From: Planotetraspora thailandica | Lineage (GTDB): Bacteria > Actinomycetota > Actinomycetes > Streptosporangiales > Streptosporangiaceae | DNA: 64,000 nucleotides | NCBI RefSeq assembly: GCF_016863335.1 | Contig: NZ_BOOR01000006.1 | Coordinates: 62,001-126,000 of the forward strand | Reading direction: 5' to 3' | Notes under the pieces: model-generated | What the model saw: the letters and a program-made list of their open reading frames with translations, nothing else | The model's database searches: none | What the model was told of the DNA's origin: nothing | Program-made: the position numbers and the translations under genes | Part shown: positions 1 to 8,366 of the stretch, piece by piece | How the letters are laid out: the number at the start of each line of letters is the position of its first letter | How positions within the stretch are numbered: position 1 is the stretch's first letter

Positions 1-33
1 GGCCGGTCGCCGCGGGTCACTCCTCGGGCCGGC

Positions 34-438
34 TCAGCGGCGCTTGGCGAGACCGGCCACGATGTCGCCGGCAAGGGCCACGCACTTGTCGCAGATGCGC
101 CCGCCCTCGCCGTGGACCATGTGGACCCGGGGACCCGGTGGGCGTCTGCAGAACGAGCAGGCGGCGTCGCGCTTCCTGCGCCGATTCGCCAGCTGCCGCT
201 CGGCGAATGGGGGCGTGAAGCGCTTGCGCGCGGCCTGCTTGGAGAAACCGAAGCGTTCGCCGATGGCGGTCCAGGACGCGCCGGCGTCCCTGGCGTCGCG
301 CACCGCGATGTCGATGAGGGCGTCGGCGTCTTCGCTGAGCTCGGTGCTGAGCGCGATCGCCGCGGACAGCGTCTCCAGCGGGTCTTCGGGATCGGACGAC
401 TTCGAACGGGCCTTCGCCAGCAGATCGGGGGGCTCCAT
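34..438 (-). CDS. ClpX-type C4 zinc-finger protein with HTH-like segment
   Basis: A 134-residue protein. The C-terminal third carries a CSFC-x(19)-CDKC C4 zinc-finger pattern, like the N-terminal zinc-binding domain of ClpX. The middle segment (GASWTAIGERFGFSKQAARKRF) resembles a helix-turn-helix of the kind used by small DNA-binding proteins. No AAA+ ATPase domain is present, so this is not ClpX itself. The ATG at 438 was chosen because AAGG lies about 9 nt upstream; an upstream in-frame ATG at 471 lacks a Shine-Dalgarno. It is divergent from the PPOX oxidoreductase gene. A perfect 19-bp palindrome lies directly in front of the start codon. A regulatory DNA-binding role is inferred from the HTH-like segment; the true target is unknown. 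Confidence 0.75.
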   Translation of the reverse strand: MEPPDLLAKARSKSSDPEDPLETLSAAIALSTELSEDADALIDIAVRDARDAGASWTAIGERFGFSKQAARKRFTPPFAERQLANRRRKRDAACSFCRRPPGPRVHMVHGEGGRICDKCVALAGDIVAGLAKRR

Positions 439-440
439 GC

Positions 441-459
441 GGACAACCTTAGGTTGTCC
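441..459. promoter_or_regulatory. 19-bp palindrome overlapping the RBS of the zinc-finger gene
   Basis: GGACAACCTTAGGTTGTCC is a perfect inverted repeat with 8-bp arms and a 3-nt centre, ending 2 nt before the ATG at 438. In the minus-strand transcript its centre contains the AAGG that would serve as ribosome-binding site. It could therefore act as a DNA operator in the divergent promoter region or as an RNA hairpin masking the RBS. Autoregulation by the zinc-finger/HTH protein is an inference. Confidence 0.6.
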
Positions 460-528
460 CGTAACGATCATCAAGCTGAGCCGATCTTGCCGAAACGTGG
501 CCCGTACGGCCGGTCGTAGCCTGGTGGT

Positions 529-993
529 GTGAGGATGCCGCAGGACCGGGCCCGCGCCCTGTTCACGAGGGCGCGTGTGGCGAGGCTGGCCACCGCGGCG
601 GACGCGCAGAGCGGGCCCCGCGTGGTGCCGGTGACCTTCGCGGTCGTGCCCGGCGCGGGCCGCGACACCGTGGTGAGCGTGGTCGACGACAAGCCGAAGA
701 CGACGATGAACCTGCGCCGCCTGCGTGACATCGCGGCCAATCCGCGGGTCTGCCTCCTCGCCGACCACTACGAGGACGACTGGGAGCGGCTGTGGTGGGC
801 CAGGGCGGACGGCCTGGCCCGGGTCGTCGACGCGGGTGCCGAACGTGACCTGGCGGTGGAGCGGCTGGCGGAGAAATACCCGCAGTATCGCGCCCGGCTT
901 CCACGGGGCCCTGCCGTTCTCGTGGAGGTGGCCCGCTGGTCGGGCTGGGCATACGCGGACGATCCTGGAGCGGCGGAAGTTCCGGATATCTGA
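529..993 (+). CDS. PPOX-class F420-dependent oxidoreductase (TIGR03668-like)
   Basis: A 154-residue protein with the split-barrel flavin/F420-binding fold of the pyridoxamine 5'-phosphate oxidase superfamily. It opens with an RARALFTRARVARLAT helix-strand followed by PRVVPVTFAVV, typical of small actinobacterial F420-dependent reductases. An internal VVDDKPKTTMNLRRLRDIAANP segment matches the cofactor phosphate-binding strand-turn. Length fits the family. The start may be GTG 529 or ATG 535; neither has a strong ribosome-binding site. The physiological substrate cannot be read from the sequence. It is divergent from the zinc-finger gene and about 12 bp upstream of a sensor kinase on the same strand. 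Confidence 0.85.
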   Translation: MRMPQDRARALFTRARVARLATAADAQSGPRVVPVTFAVVPGAGRDTVVSVVDDKPKTTMNLRRLRDIAANPRVCLLADHYEDDWERLWWARADGLARVVDAGAERDLAVERLAEKYPQYRARLPRGPAVLVEVARWSGWAYADDPGAAEVPDI

Positions 994-1005
994 GACGCTG
1001 AGCTG

Positions 1006-2349
1006 GTGATTTGGGGTAAACGGCATCACACCTCGGCGGAACAGGCAGAAGAGGTGGCTCAGCCGTACGGCATGCCGCTCCGCCGCCGGGTGCTCGGGGC
1101 GATCGTCGGCGTGACCACGCTCGCTGTGGCGTTGTTCGCCGTGCCTTTCGGGATCTCCATGGCGCGGCTCTATCACGACGACACGGTGGCGGCGCTCGGC
1201 CGCAACGCCACCTGGATCGCCGCCGCCGTGCCCGACGAGGTCATGCACAACGGCGTGCGGACGGTGCCGCTGCCCCAGGGCCTTCCGGCGCAGCTGACCG
1301 TCGGCTTCTTCGCGGGCAGCGGCGCCAGGCTGTCCGGTGAGGGCCCCGCGAACTCGCGGGTGGCGGCGGACGCCCGCGACGGGCACGTCCACGAGGCGAT
1401 CGAGGACGGCTCCCTCGCGGTGGCCGCGCCGTTCCCCACCGACGAGGGGTGGGTCGGCGCAGTGCGGGTCGCCATGCCGTACGACCTGGTCCGTGGCCGG
1501 ATCTACGAGGCGTGGCTGGTCATGACGGGGCTCGCCGTGGTGGTCATCGGGCTGGCGGTCGTCTTCGCGCTGCGCCAGTCGGCGCGGCTGGCCGCGCCAC
1601 TCGAGCATCTGACCAGGTCGGCCCAGGCGCTGGGGTCGGGCGACTTCTCCATCAGAGCCCTGCGCTCCGACGTGCGGGAGGCCAACGCCGCCGGGCTCGC
1701 GCTCGAGGCGACCGCCCGCAGGCTCGGCGACATGCTGGAGCGGGAGCGGGCGTTCAGCGTCGACGTGTCGCACCAGCTCCGCACACAGCTCACCGGCATG
1801 TTGCTGGGACTCGAATCGGCCATGGGCCGCCCGGGAGCCGACCTGACCGAAGCCATCGGCACGGCGGTCGCGCGCGGCGAGCGGCTGCAGACCACGATCG
1901 AAGACCTCGTGCGGCTCACCCGGGGAGCCCCCACGAGCGAGCCGTTCGACGTGCGCGCGCTGATCGAGGAGATCACCGGTGAGCGGCGCGCGGCCTTCGC
2001 CGAGGCCGGGCGCAGGCTCACCGTCACCGTGTCCGGCGAACTGCCCCAGGTGGCCGCCTCGTCCGCGGCGGTACGGCAGATCCTCCTCGTGCTCCTCGAC
2101 AACGCCGCCATCCACGGAGCGGGTGAGGTGACGGTCGAGGTCTCCGACCTCGGCGACGCCCTCGCCGTCGAGGTGACCGACCAGGGGAAGGGCATCGACG
2201 AGGGCGAGGACCTGTTCGCGCGCAGTGAGGGCAACGGGCACGGGATCGGCCTGGCGCTCGCCCGCTCGCTCGCGGAGGCCGAAGGCGGCCGGCTCATACT
2301 GCGCAGGGCCGCGCCCGCGGTGTTCAGCCTGCTGCTGCCCGCGAGGTGA
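1006..2349 (+). CDS. Sensor histidine kinase (HAMP, HisKA, HATPase)
   Basis: A 447-residue membrane kinase. It has an N-terminal transmembrane helix (about residues 27-48), an extracellular loop of roughly 100 residues, a second helix (WLVMTGLAVVVIGLAVVFAL) and a HAMP linker. The dimerisation helix carries the phosphoacceptor His in VSHQLRTQLTG. A HATPase domain follows, with N box LLDNAAIHG and G box DQGKGID. GTG 1006 is used here; ATG 1072 (MPLRRRVLG), just before the first helix, is a real alternative. Its presumed partner, the response regulator, lies immediately downstream but on the opposite strand, stop codon against stop codon. The signal sensed is unknown. Confidence 0.88.
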   Translation: MIWGKRHHTSAEQAEEVAQPYGMPLRRRVLGAIVGVTTLAVALFAVPFGISMARLYHDDTVAALGRNATWIAAAVPDEVMHNGVRTVPLPQGLPAQLTVGFFAGSGARLSGEGPANSRVAADARDGHVHEAIEDGSLAVAAPFPTDEGWVGAVRVAMPYDLVRGRIYEAWLVMTGLAVVVIGLAVVFALRQSARLAAPLEHLTRSAQALGSGDFSIRALRSDVREANAAGLALEATARRLGDMLERERAFSVDVSHQLRTQLTGMLLGLESAMGRPGADLTEAIGTAVARGERLQTTIEDLVRLTRGAPTSEPFDVRALIEEITGERRAAFAEAGRRLTVTVSGELPQVAASSAAVRQILLVLLDNAAIHGAGEVTVEVSDLGDALAVEVTDQGKGIDEGEDLFARSEGNGHGIGLALARSLAEAEGGRLILRRAAPAVFSLLLPAR

Positions 2350-3033
2350 TCAAAGCTCGGTCTCGTAGCGGTAGCCGCGCCCCCGGAGTGTGCTGATCCT
2401 GCGGGGATCCTCACCCTCCTCGGTCAGCTTGCGCCGCAGGGCGAAGACGTGCACGTCGAGCGTCTTGGTGGGGCCGAACCAGTTCGCGTCCCACACCTCT
2501 TCCATGAGCTGCTCGCGGGTCACGACCTCGCCCGCCCGCCTGACGAGCGCCGCCAGCAGGTCGAACTCCTTGGGCCGCAGCGCGACCTCCGACCCGGAGA
2601 CGTAGGCCCGCCTGGCAGGCAGATCGAGCCGCAGCAGCCCCACGGAGACGCTGCGCTGCTCCGGCGAGACCGTCTGCCTGCGCAGGTGGGCCCGCAGCCG
2701 GGCGAGCAGCTCGGTCAGCCGGAACGGCTTGGTGAGGTAGTCGTCGGCTCCCGCGTCGAGCGCGACGACCACCTCGAATTCCTGGGTGCGCGCCGTCAGC
2801 ACCACGATCACCGTGTACGGCACGGCCCCCCGGAGCCTGCGGCACAGGGACACACCGTCCACATCGGGCAGGCCCAGGTCGAGCAGCACCAGATCGGGGG
2901 CGGCGCTCAGCGCCTTCTCGACGGCTTCTTCGCCGGTGGTCGCCAGGGCAGCCTCGTATCCGTGGCCGGCCAGCGCCTCCACCAGTTCAGAGCCGATCAC
3001 GGGATCGTCCTCCACGACCAGCACGTGGGTCAT
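2350..3033 (-). CDS. OmpR/PhoB-family response regulator
   Basis: A 227-residue regulator. The N-terminal receiver domain has the acidic pocket (VVEDD), the phosphoacceptor Asp in LVLLDLGLPDVDG and the conserved Lys in DYLTKPF. The C-terminal winged helix is of OmpR type (RPKEFDLLAALVRRAGEVVTREQL; RRKLTEEGEDPRRISTLRGRGYRY). It almost certainly pairs with the kinase at 1006-2349. The two genes abut tail to tail, so they cannot share a transcript; each must have its own promoter. Target genes are not evident, and no clear direct-repeat binding site was seen in front of either gene. Confidence 0.92.
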   Translation of the reverse strand: MTHVLVVEDDPVIGSELVEALAGHGYEAALATTGEEAVEKALSAAPDLVLLDLGLPDVDGVSLCRRLRGAVPYTVIVVLTARTQEFEVVVALDAGADDYLTKPFRLTELLARLRAHLRRQTVSPEQRSVSVGLLRLDLPARRAYVSGSEVALRPKEFDLLAALVRRAGEVVTREQLMEEVWDANWFGPTKTLDVHVFALRRKLTEEGEDPRRISTLRGRGYRYETEL

Positions 3034-3059
3034 GTGGTCGATGGTAGGGGAGGCCTCCG

Positions 3060-3827
3060 TCAGTCCTGCGGCGGCGGGTAGGGGCTCTCACCGGCCCTGA
3101 TCGCGGCGACCATCCGTGTGGTGAACTCCTGGGCGGCCGCGTGGAGCCCGTGGCCGTAGCTCACCCGGGCGACTCCGAGGGCCGCGAGCTCGGCGATGCC
3201 GGCCACGCCGGGGCGGAACAGGACGTTGACAGGGCCGCCCAGCTCCTTGACGAGCGTGCCGATCGCGTCGCGGTCGGAGACGAAGATCGGGTAGACGCAG
3301 TCAGCACCGGCGTCCCGATAGAGCCGGCCACGCTCGACGGCGTCGGCGAGCTGCTCCTCGGGCGTGGGCGATCCGTGCAAGAAGCTGTCGACCCTGGCGT
3401 TGATCACGAGATCGGCGTCGGCCGCCCGCAGGGCCGCGATGAAGCCGGCCTGCTCGGCCGGGTCCACCATGGCGCCGGCGGCCGAGTCGGTGTCCTCGAT
3501 GTTGCAGCCGACCGCGCCGGCCTCGGAGAGACGCTCGGCCAGATCGGCCGGCGCGAGGCCGTAGCCGCGCTCGACGTCGGCGGTCACCGGGACGCCGACG
3601 GACGCCGCGATGCGCTTGATCGCAGCCATCATCTCGGCCACGGGCGTGCCCTCGCCGTCGGAGTAGCCGAGCACGCGGGCGATCGCGGCACTGCCCGTGG
3701 CGATCACCGGGAATCCGGCGGACTCGACGACCTGCGCGGAGGCCGCGTCCCAGACGTTGGGCAGCACGAGGGGCTCGCCCGGCACGTGCAACGCCCGCAA
3801 CAGCGCCGCCTTCTCCATCTGGTTCAT
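3060..3827 (-). CDS. Isocitrate lyase/PEP mutase family enzyme
   Basis: A 255-residue TIM-barrel protein of the isocitrate lyase/phosphoenolpyruvate mutase superfamily. It shows the family start (LPNVWDAASAQVVESAGFPVIATGSAA), the metal-binding acidic loop (VTADVERGYG) and GCNIEDTD. It lacks the KKCGH loop of true isocitrate lyase and is the usual length of the oxaloacetate decarboxylase/PEP-mutase-like branch. It likely cleaves or forms a C-C or C-P bond in a 2-oxo acid, but the substrate is unknown. It is followed on the same strand by the response regulator, with 26 bp between them. A role linked to that regulator is possible but unsupported. Confidence 0.85.
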   Translation of the reverse strand: MNQMEKAALLRALHVPGEPLVLPNVWDAASAQVVESAGFPVIATGSAAIARVLGYSDGEGTPVAEMMAAIKRIAASVGVPVTADVERGYGLAPADLAERLSEAGAVGCNIEDTDSAAGAMVDPAEQAGFIAALRAADADLVINARVDSFLHGSPTPEEQLADAVERGRLYRDAGADCVYPIFVSDRDAIGTLVKELGGPVNVLFRPGVAGIAELAALGVARVSYGHGLHAAAQEFTTRMVAAIRAGESPYPPPQD

Positions 3828-4100
3828 CGCGCTTCGCCTTTCCTGAAATTTCAGTCTTCGCGGACGACCGGGTTGACGACCTTGGTCGATGCCACCCTAC
3901 GAATGCCGTGTCGGTCGGGGGACTGTGGGGCGCTGATTCAGGTGAAATGAGTAGAAATTTCCGGGAATGAAGAAGTGATCTCTGGTGGTTCCACGAGTAG
4001 AAAGCGGTTCTAGTGCCTCTGTGATCCCGGCCACGCTCGCTCAGGCCGGAGACGAGGCCCGGCCGGGTGCGACCTTGACAGATAGTCAGGAGAATCCGTG
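3828..4100. other. Intergenic region between divergent genes
   Basis: 273 bp separate two divergent genes. The stretch is relatively A/T-rich by local standards around 3940-3990, as expected of promoter DNA. No clear -10/-35 pair, operator or small gene could be assigned. AGGAGA at about 4089-4094 is the ribosome-binding site of the next gene. Confidence 0.4.
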
Positions 4101-4742
4101 ATGACGGCAATTGACCAAGCAGAGGCCACGGCGAACGACCGGCCCAAGGTCGACTTCTACTTCGACCCCGCTTGCCCCTTCGCGTGGATCACCTCGCGGT
4201 GGATCCTCGAGGTCGAGAAGCAGCGCGACATCGACCTGCGGTTCCGCGTGATGAGCCTGTCGGTGCTCAACGAGGGCAGGGACCACCTGCCCCAGAACTA
4301 CCGCGACTTTCTCGAGCGCGCCTGGGGGCCGGTGCGGGTGTGCATCGCCGCCGCGGAGAAGCACGGCGAGGAAGTGCTGAGGGACCTCTACACCGCATTC
4401 GGCACCCGCATCCACAACCAGAAGAACAAGGACTTCGGCGTCGTCGTGAAGGAGGCGCTGGCCGAGGTCGGCCTGCCCCTCGAGCTCGCCGACGCCGCCG
4501 ACGGCACCGACTACGACGAGGCGCTGCGCCGTAGCCACCACGAGGGCATGGACCCGGTCGGTGAGGAGGTCGGCACGCCCACCATCCACGTCGACGGTGT
4601 GGCGTTCTTCGGCCCGGTCATGACCCGCATCCCGCGGGGCGAGGAGGCGCTGCAGATCTTCGACGGCGCCTACGCCATGGCCCGCTACCCGTACTTCTTC
4701 GAGCTCAAGCGCACCCGCACGGGAGAGCTCGACTTCAGCTGA
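4101..4742 (+). CDS. Mycothiol-dependent nitroreductase, Rv2466c-like (DsbA family)
   Basis: A 213-residue thioredoxin-fold protein of the DsbA/FrnE type. The active-site loop is FDPACPFAW near residue 24, where Rv2466c of mycobacteria has a CPWC motif. Here only the first Cys of the pair is kept, a variant that would favour a monothiol, mycothiol-linked mechanism. [16 protein letters not shown] supplies the cis-Pro loop. ATG 4101 has AGGAGA 7 nt upstream; the adjacent GTG 4098 is less likely. Rv2466c reduces nitro compounds and mixed disulfides using mycothiol; the same role here is inferred. It is a single-gene unit. Confidence 0.8.
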   Translation: MTAIDQAEATANDRPKVDFYFDPACPFAWITSRWILEVEKQRDIDLRFRVMSLSVLNEGRDHLPQNYRDFLERAWGPVRVCIAAAEKHGEEVLRDLYTAFGTRIHNQKNKDFGVVVKEALAEVGLPLELADAADGTDYDEALRRSHHEGMDPVGEEVGTPTIHVDGVAFFGPVMTRIPRGEEALQIFDGAYAMARYPYFFELKRTRTGELDFS

Positions 4743-4868
4743 GCTCGCCCTACGGCTTTCGCGATCTTCCCGGCGGGAACGGGAAAAGCGCGACGATGAC
4801 GCCCTCGCCTGGACTGGGCCTGCTGTCACCCGTCCAGGCGGGCGGTTTCAATGATCGGGGGGTTCGCG

Positions 4869-5924
4869 ATGATCGACCGTGCTGAGGTGTTCGGGACGGC
4901 GGTGCCTGTCATCCAGGCGCCCATGGCCGGAGGAGCGGCCACCCCCGCGCTCGTCGCGGCCGTCTCCTCGGCGGGCGGCCTGGGTTTCCTGGCCGCCGGA
5001 TATCGCACGGCGGCAGCCGTACAGGAGGAGATCACGGCGGTGCGCGGGCGTACCGATGCGCCTTTCGGCGTGAACGTCTTCGTCCCGGGGCCTGCGTCGA
5101 CCGCCGCCGACGAGGCCGCCGTCGCCCGCTATCGCGACGAACTCGCGCCGGAGGCCCTCCGGTACGGCGTGGCCGTGCCCGAAGAGGTGGCGTGGGACGA
5201 CGACGGATGGCAGGAGAAGATCGACCTCCTGGTGGCGGAGCGCGTGCCCGTCGTGAGTTTCACGTTCGGGTGCCCGCCGGCTGAAATCGTCGCCCGCCTT
5301 CAGGGGGCGGGCAGCGCCGTGGTCGTCACCGTGAACACCCCGTCCGAGGCCCTCGTGGCGGCCGAGGCGGGCGCCGACGCGTTGTCCGTGCAGGGGCCGG
5401 ATGCGGGAGGCCACCAGACGTCGTTCTTGCCGGAGGAGTCTGGGGCGGCGTCATACGTGCTGCCCGAGCTTGTGGCCAGTGTGCGGGAGGTAGTCGGCCT
5501 TCCGCTGGCGGCCGGCGGAGGGATCACGGACGGTGCCGGCATCGCGTCCGTGCTCGCGGCGGGAGCGGTGGCCGCGCAGCTCGGCACTGCTTTCCTGCGT
5601 ACTCCGGAGAGTGGGGCACATCCGGTGTACAAGGCCGCGCTCGCCGACCCCGCGTTCGCCGAGACCGCCTTCACCCGTGCCTTCACCGGCCGCCGGGCCC
5701 GTGGCCTGCTCAACCGGTTCATGATCGAGCACGAGGCGGGAGCGCCGTCGTGCTATCCACTGGTGCACCAGCTGACCAGAGGCCTGCGCCAGGCCGCCGC
5801 CGCTCAGGGCGATCCGCACGGCATGGCCTTGTGGGCGGGGACGGGCTATCGGCGGGCGCGTGAGGTCCCCGCCGCCGATCTCGTGCGCACGCTCGTCGAC
5901 GAGACCCGGGCCGCCTTGGGCTGA
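4869..5924 (+). CDS. Nitronate monooxygenase (2-nitropropane dioxygenase family)
   Basis: A 351-residue FMN-binding TIM barrel. Visible family signatures are VIQAPMAGGAATPALVAAVS at the N terminus, GGLGFLAAGY, the phosphate-binding segment PLAAGGGITDG near residue 220, and GAVAAQLGTAFLRTPES. Nitronate monooxygenases oxidise toxic propionate-3-nitronate or alkyl nitronates. The ATG at 4869 is preferred because a G-rich ribosome-binding site lies about 7 nt upstream; an in-frame ATG at 4851 would add six residues. Its nearest upstream neighbour on the same strand is the mycothiol nitroreductase, so both may handle nitro compounds, but 126 bp separate them and no shared operator was seen. Confidence 0.9.
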   Translation: MIDRAEVFGTAVPVIQAPMAGGAATPALVAAVSSAGGLGFLAAGYRTAAAVQEEITAVRGRTDAPFGVNVFVPGPASTAADEAAVARYRDELAPEALRYGVAVPEEVAWDDDGWQEKIDLLVAERVPVVSFTFGCPPAEIVARLQGAGSAVVVTVNTPSEALVAAEAGADALSVQGPDAGGHQTSFLPEESGAASYVLPELVASVREVVGLPLAAGGGITDGAGIASVLAAGAVAAQLGTAFLRTPESGAHPVYKAALADPAFAETAFTRAFTGRRARGLLNRFMIEHEAGAPSCYPLVHQLTRGLRQAAAAQGDPHGMALWAGTGYRRAREVPAADLVRTLVDETRAALG

Positions 5925-6107
5925 GCCTGTTGCCTCTGAGTTCGGTGTTCCCCGGAAGGGGGGAGTGTCGGCTGCCCTCGGGTGGGGCGATTTTTGACCG
6001 TGTTGCTTTTTCCGGGGCTCTGCCCGAAATTTCTGGTTATATGGTTTGGAAATTATCGGCGCGTCCGCCCAGGCTTTTTTGTCGGTGGCCCTTGGTAATT
6101 TCCCGGT

Positions 6108-8093
6108 GTGATTGTCGAGCGGCAGTTGATACCTGAGGATCTGGCGGACATGCCGCCGGGTCCTGAGCTGACCGCTGCGCTCGACGGGTTGGATCTGGTC
6201 CGGCTCAGCGGTTACGACGCCGTCATCGTGTTGCAGGCGCACGCCCGGCTGGAGGCGTACGTTCAGGCGCGCAAGGCCATGGTCATGGCCGAAGTGGGGC
6301 TTTATGAGCCATCGCCGTGCGACATGAAGAAGATGGCCCGGCCGGACAAATACGCGGCCGACGAGATTCGTGCGGCGCTGACTCTCACACGTCGTGCCGC
6401 CGAATACGAGTACTGGTTTTCCTATTTCCTGGCCACACGGCTTCCTCAGGTGCGTGACGCGCTTCTTTCCGGACATATCGACAAGGCGCGTGCTCGGGTG
6501 TTCTGTGACTGGCTGGAGGATGTGCCCGAGCACGTGGCGGCCGCTGTTGCCGATGAATTGCTGCCGAAAGCCGGTGGATGGACCATCGGCCAGCTCAAGG
6601 ACAAGATCAAGCGGCTCCTGCTCGCGGCGGATCCGGAGTGGGCGCGCCGGAAATACGAGCGAGCCCTGCAGAGGCGGCGCGTGGAGGGCATGCGGCACCA
6701 CGACGGCACCGTGACCATCACCGGTCATCAACTGCCGGTGGATCAGGCCGCCGCCGCGATCGCACGGGTGAACGCGATCGCCCAGAGAGCCAAGAGGGCG
6801 GGGCTGAGTGGTCCGATCGACCACATCAGGACCGACGTGTTCCTGAGCCTGCTCGACGGCGGGCTCGCAGGCCTGGATGACGACGAGATCATCCGTGTCC
6901 TGCTTGAGGCCGCGGCCGAGGCCGCCCTTGGCGAGGAGGACGACTACGACGACCAACTGTCCGATGAGGCGTTCCCGGCGACAGGTGGTGGAGGGGGACG
7001 AGAGGGCCAGGCCGTCGGCGATCCGTCTCCTGCCGGAGACCCGGAGGACGGTGACTTGGAGGACGGTGACTTGGAGGACGGTGACTTGGAGGACGGTGAC
7101 TCGGAGGGCGACGATGGGGAAGGCGGCGAGATCGACGACCGTGACGCCGATGACCCGAAGGGCGGCGATCGGGGCCCGAACGAGGCTCCTGCTCGACCTC
7201 ACGGTGGAGGGACGGGCGGCCTCTTAGGAGCGAGTGCCGCCGGGGAGGTCAGGGTGCGCGTCACCACGCTCTTCCACCTGGACGACTTCCCGGGGGAACT
7301 GGCCGGATGGGGTCCCATTCATGCCAATCTTGCCCGCCGCCTGGTGAAGAGGCAGGTCACCGGCGAGTGGCGGTTCGCCGTATGTGACGACGACGGCCAC
7401 CTCCTGTACGCCGGGATCACCGTTCACCGACCCGGGGGCTGGCCACGCGGACACGTGGCGAGCGAACTGGTCGAACGAATGGGGAAGGGCGGGCGACCAC
7501 ACGGAGGATCAACTCGGCGCTCGGCTGGAAACGGGATCGTCGAGTTGCAGATCTCGCTGTCCTCATTGCGACGATGGCAGACCGACCTGTCCACGCTCGG
7601 CGGGTGGGCGCAAGTGATCTCCGACATCGCGCGCCAAGTGGACACCATGTCCGCGCAGGGACTCGACAGTGACCCGCGGCGGCGTTTCGCCCGCGCCAGG
7701 TTGCGGCGATGGGTACAGATGCGCGATCGAGTCTGCACGGCGCCGGGCTGCCGTGCGCCCGCGAGCCGGTCCGAGCTGGATCACATCAGTCCCTACGGGC
7801 GAGGCGGGCACACGATCATGAGAAACCTGGAGGCGGCTTGCGCCCACGACCACGATCTGCGCGATCACGGGTGGAAGGTCGTCCAGTCCATAGCGGGTCA
7901 GGTGGTTTGGATCAGCCGGACGGGTCACCGGTACCCCGTGGACACGCCTCCGGTCATCGAGGATCTGCCCGAGCCGATCACTGCGAGGCTTCCCATGCGA
8001 CAGGGCGCATCGCTAGGGCAATCGGAGATCGACGTTGAGTCGTACGGCCCCGCGAGCTGGGAAGACACACCGGTCTGGTGGGAACCGGCGTAA
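6108..8093 (+). CDS. DUF222 / 13E12-repeat protein with HNH endonuclease domain
   Basis: A 661-residue protein. The N-terminal half (about residues 20-280) is the DUF222 helical domain common in actinobacterial multicopy families. The C-terminal part is an HNH nuclease: RVCTAPGCRAPASRSELDHI, then GRGGHTIMRNLEAACAHDHDLRDHGWKV, with a zinc-binding Cys pair and the catalytic His. Between them lies a low-complexity acidic linker including four EDGDL repeats. Length is normal for the family. GTG 6108 is the start that fits, with AGTTTCCCGG-like weak upstream signals, so the start is uncertain. Members are often mobile or multicopy; a nuclease role on incoming DNA is inference. Confidence 0.88.
   Translation: MIVERQLIPEDLADMPPGPELTAALDGLDLVRLSGYDAVIVLQAHARLEAYVQARKAMVMAEVGLYEPSPCDMKKMARPDKYAADEIRAALTLTRRAAEYEYWFSYFLATRLPQVRDALLSGHIDKARARVFCDWLEDVPEHVAAAVADELLPKAGGWTIGQLKDKIKRLLLAADPEWARRKYERALQRRRVEGMRHHDGTVTITGHQLPVDQAAAAIARVNAIAQRAKRAGLSGPIDHIRTDVFLSLLDGGLAGLDDDEIIRVLLEAAAEAALGEEDDYDDQLSDEAFPATGGGGGREGQAVGDPSPAGDPEDGDLEDGDLEDGDLEDGDSEGDDGEGGEIDDRDADDPKGGDRGPNEAPARPHGGGTGGLLGASAAGEVRVRVTTLFHLDDFPGELAGWGPIHANLARRLVKRQVTGEWRFAVCDDDGHLLYAGITVHRPGGWPRGHVASELVERMGKGGRPHGGSTRRSAGNGIVELQISLSSLRRWQTDLSTLGGWAQVISDIARQVDTMSAQGLDSDPRRRFARARLRRWVQMRDRVCTAPGCRAPASRSELDHISPYGRGGHTIMRNLEAACAHDHDLRDHGWKVVQSIAGQVVWISRTGHRYPVDTPPVIEDLPEPITARLPMRQGASLGQSEIDVESYGPASWEDTPVWWEPA
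7043..7102 (+). repeat. 15-bp tandem repeat, four copies, inside the DUF222/HNH gene
   Basis: GGAGGACGGTGACTT is repeated four times head to tail; the last copy ends in C. It encodes EDGDL repeats in the acidic linker. The near-perfect identity at DNA level points to recent slippage, and copy number probably varies between strains. Confidence 0.9.
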
Positions 8094-8366
8094 TCCGGGC
8101 CTTCGCCTTCACCTTCGTCGGGGCTCGGGTCCGGATCGCGGCTGGGGAGGGACGAGCAGGCCAGGGAGCTACACGATTCCGTGGCCCGACATTCCGCCCT
8201 TCTGATCCCCGGGTCGGGAAGCCGGCGATGCTCATGGGTACGTGTCTCACCGCGGCCGCGATGGAGTGGCGTCGGTCGCCAGGGCATGGGTCCAGGCATG
8301 AGGGCCTGACCAAGGGAAAGCCGTATATGCCGGTTAACGAGGCACAAGTGGGGCACGACACGCAAT
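8094..8366. other. Intergenic region before the formate dehydrogenase gene
   Basis: 273 bp with only weak open frames that look like shadows. No transcription factor site, riboswitch or clear terminator was recognised. It should contain the promoter of the formate dehydrogenase operon. Confidence 0.35.

Noticed and set aside
34-2241. 735-codon open frame on the minus strand across the PPOX and kinase genes
   Set aside because: Only its last 134 codons encode a recognisable protein; the rest is the high-GC antisense shadow of two real plus-strand genes.
4075-4080. TTGACA before the nitroreductase gene as a -35 element
   Set aside because: It lies only about 20 bp before the start codon with no room for a -10 element and leader.
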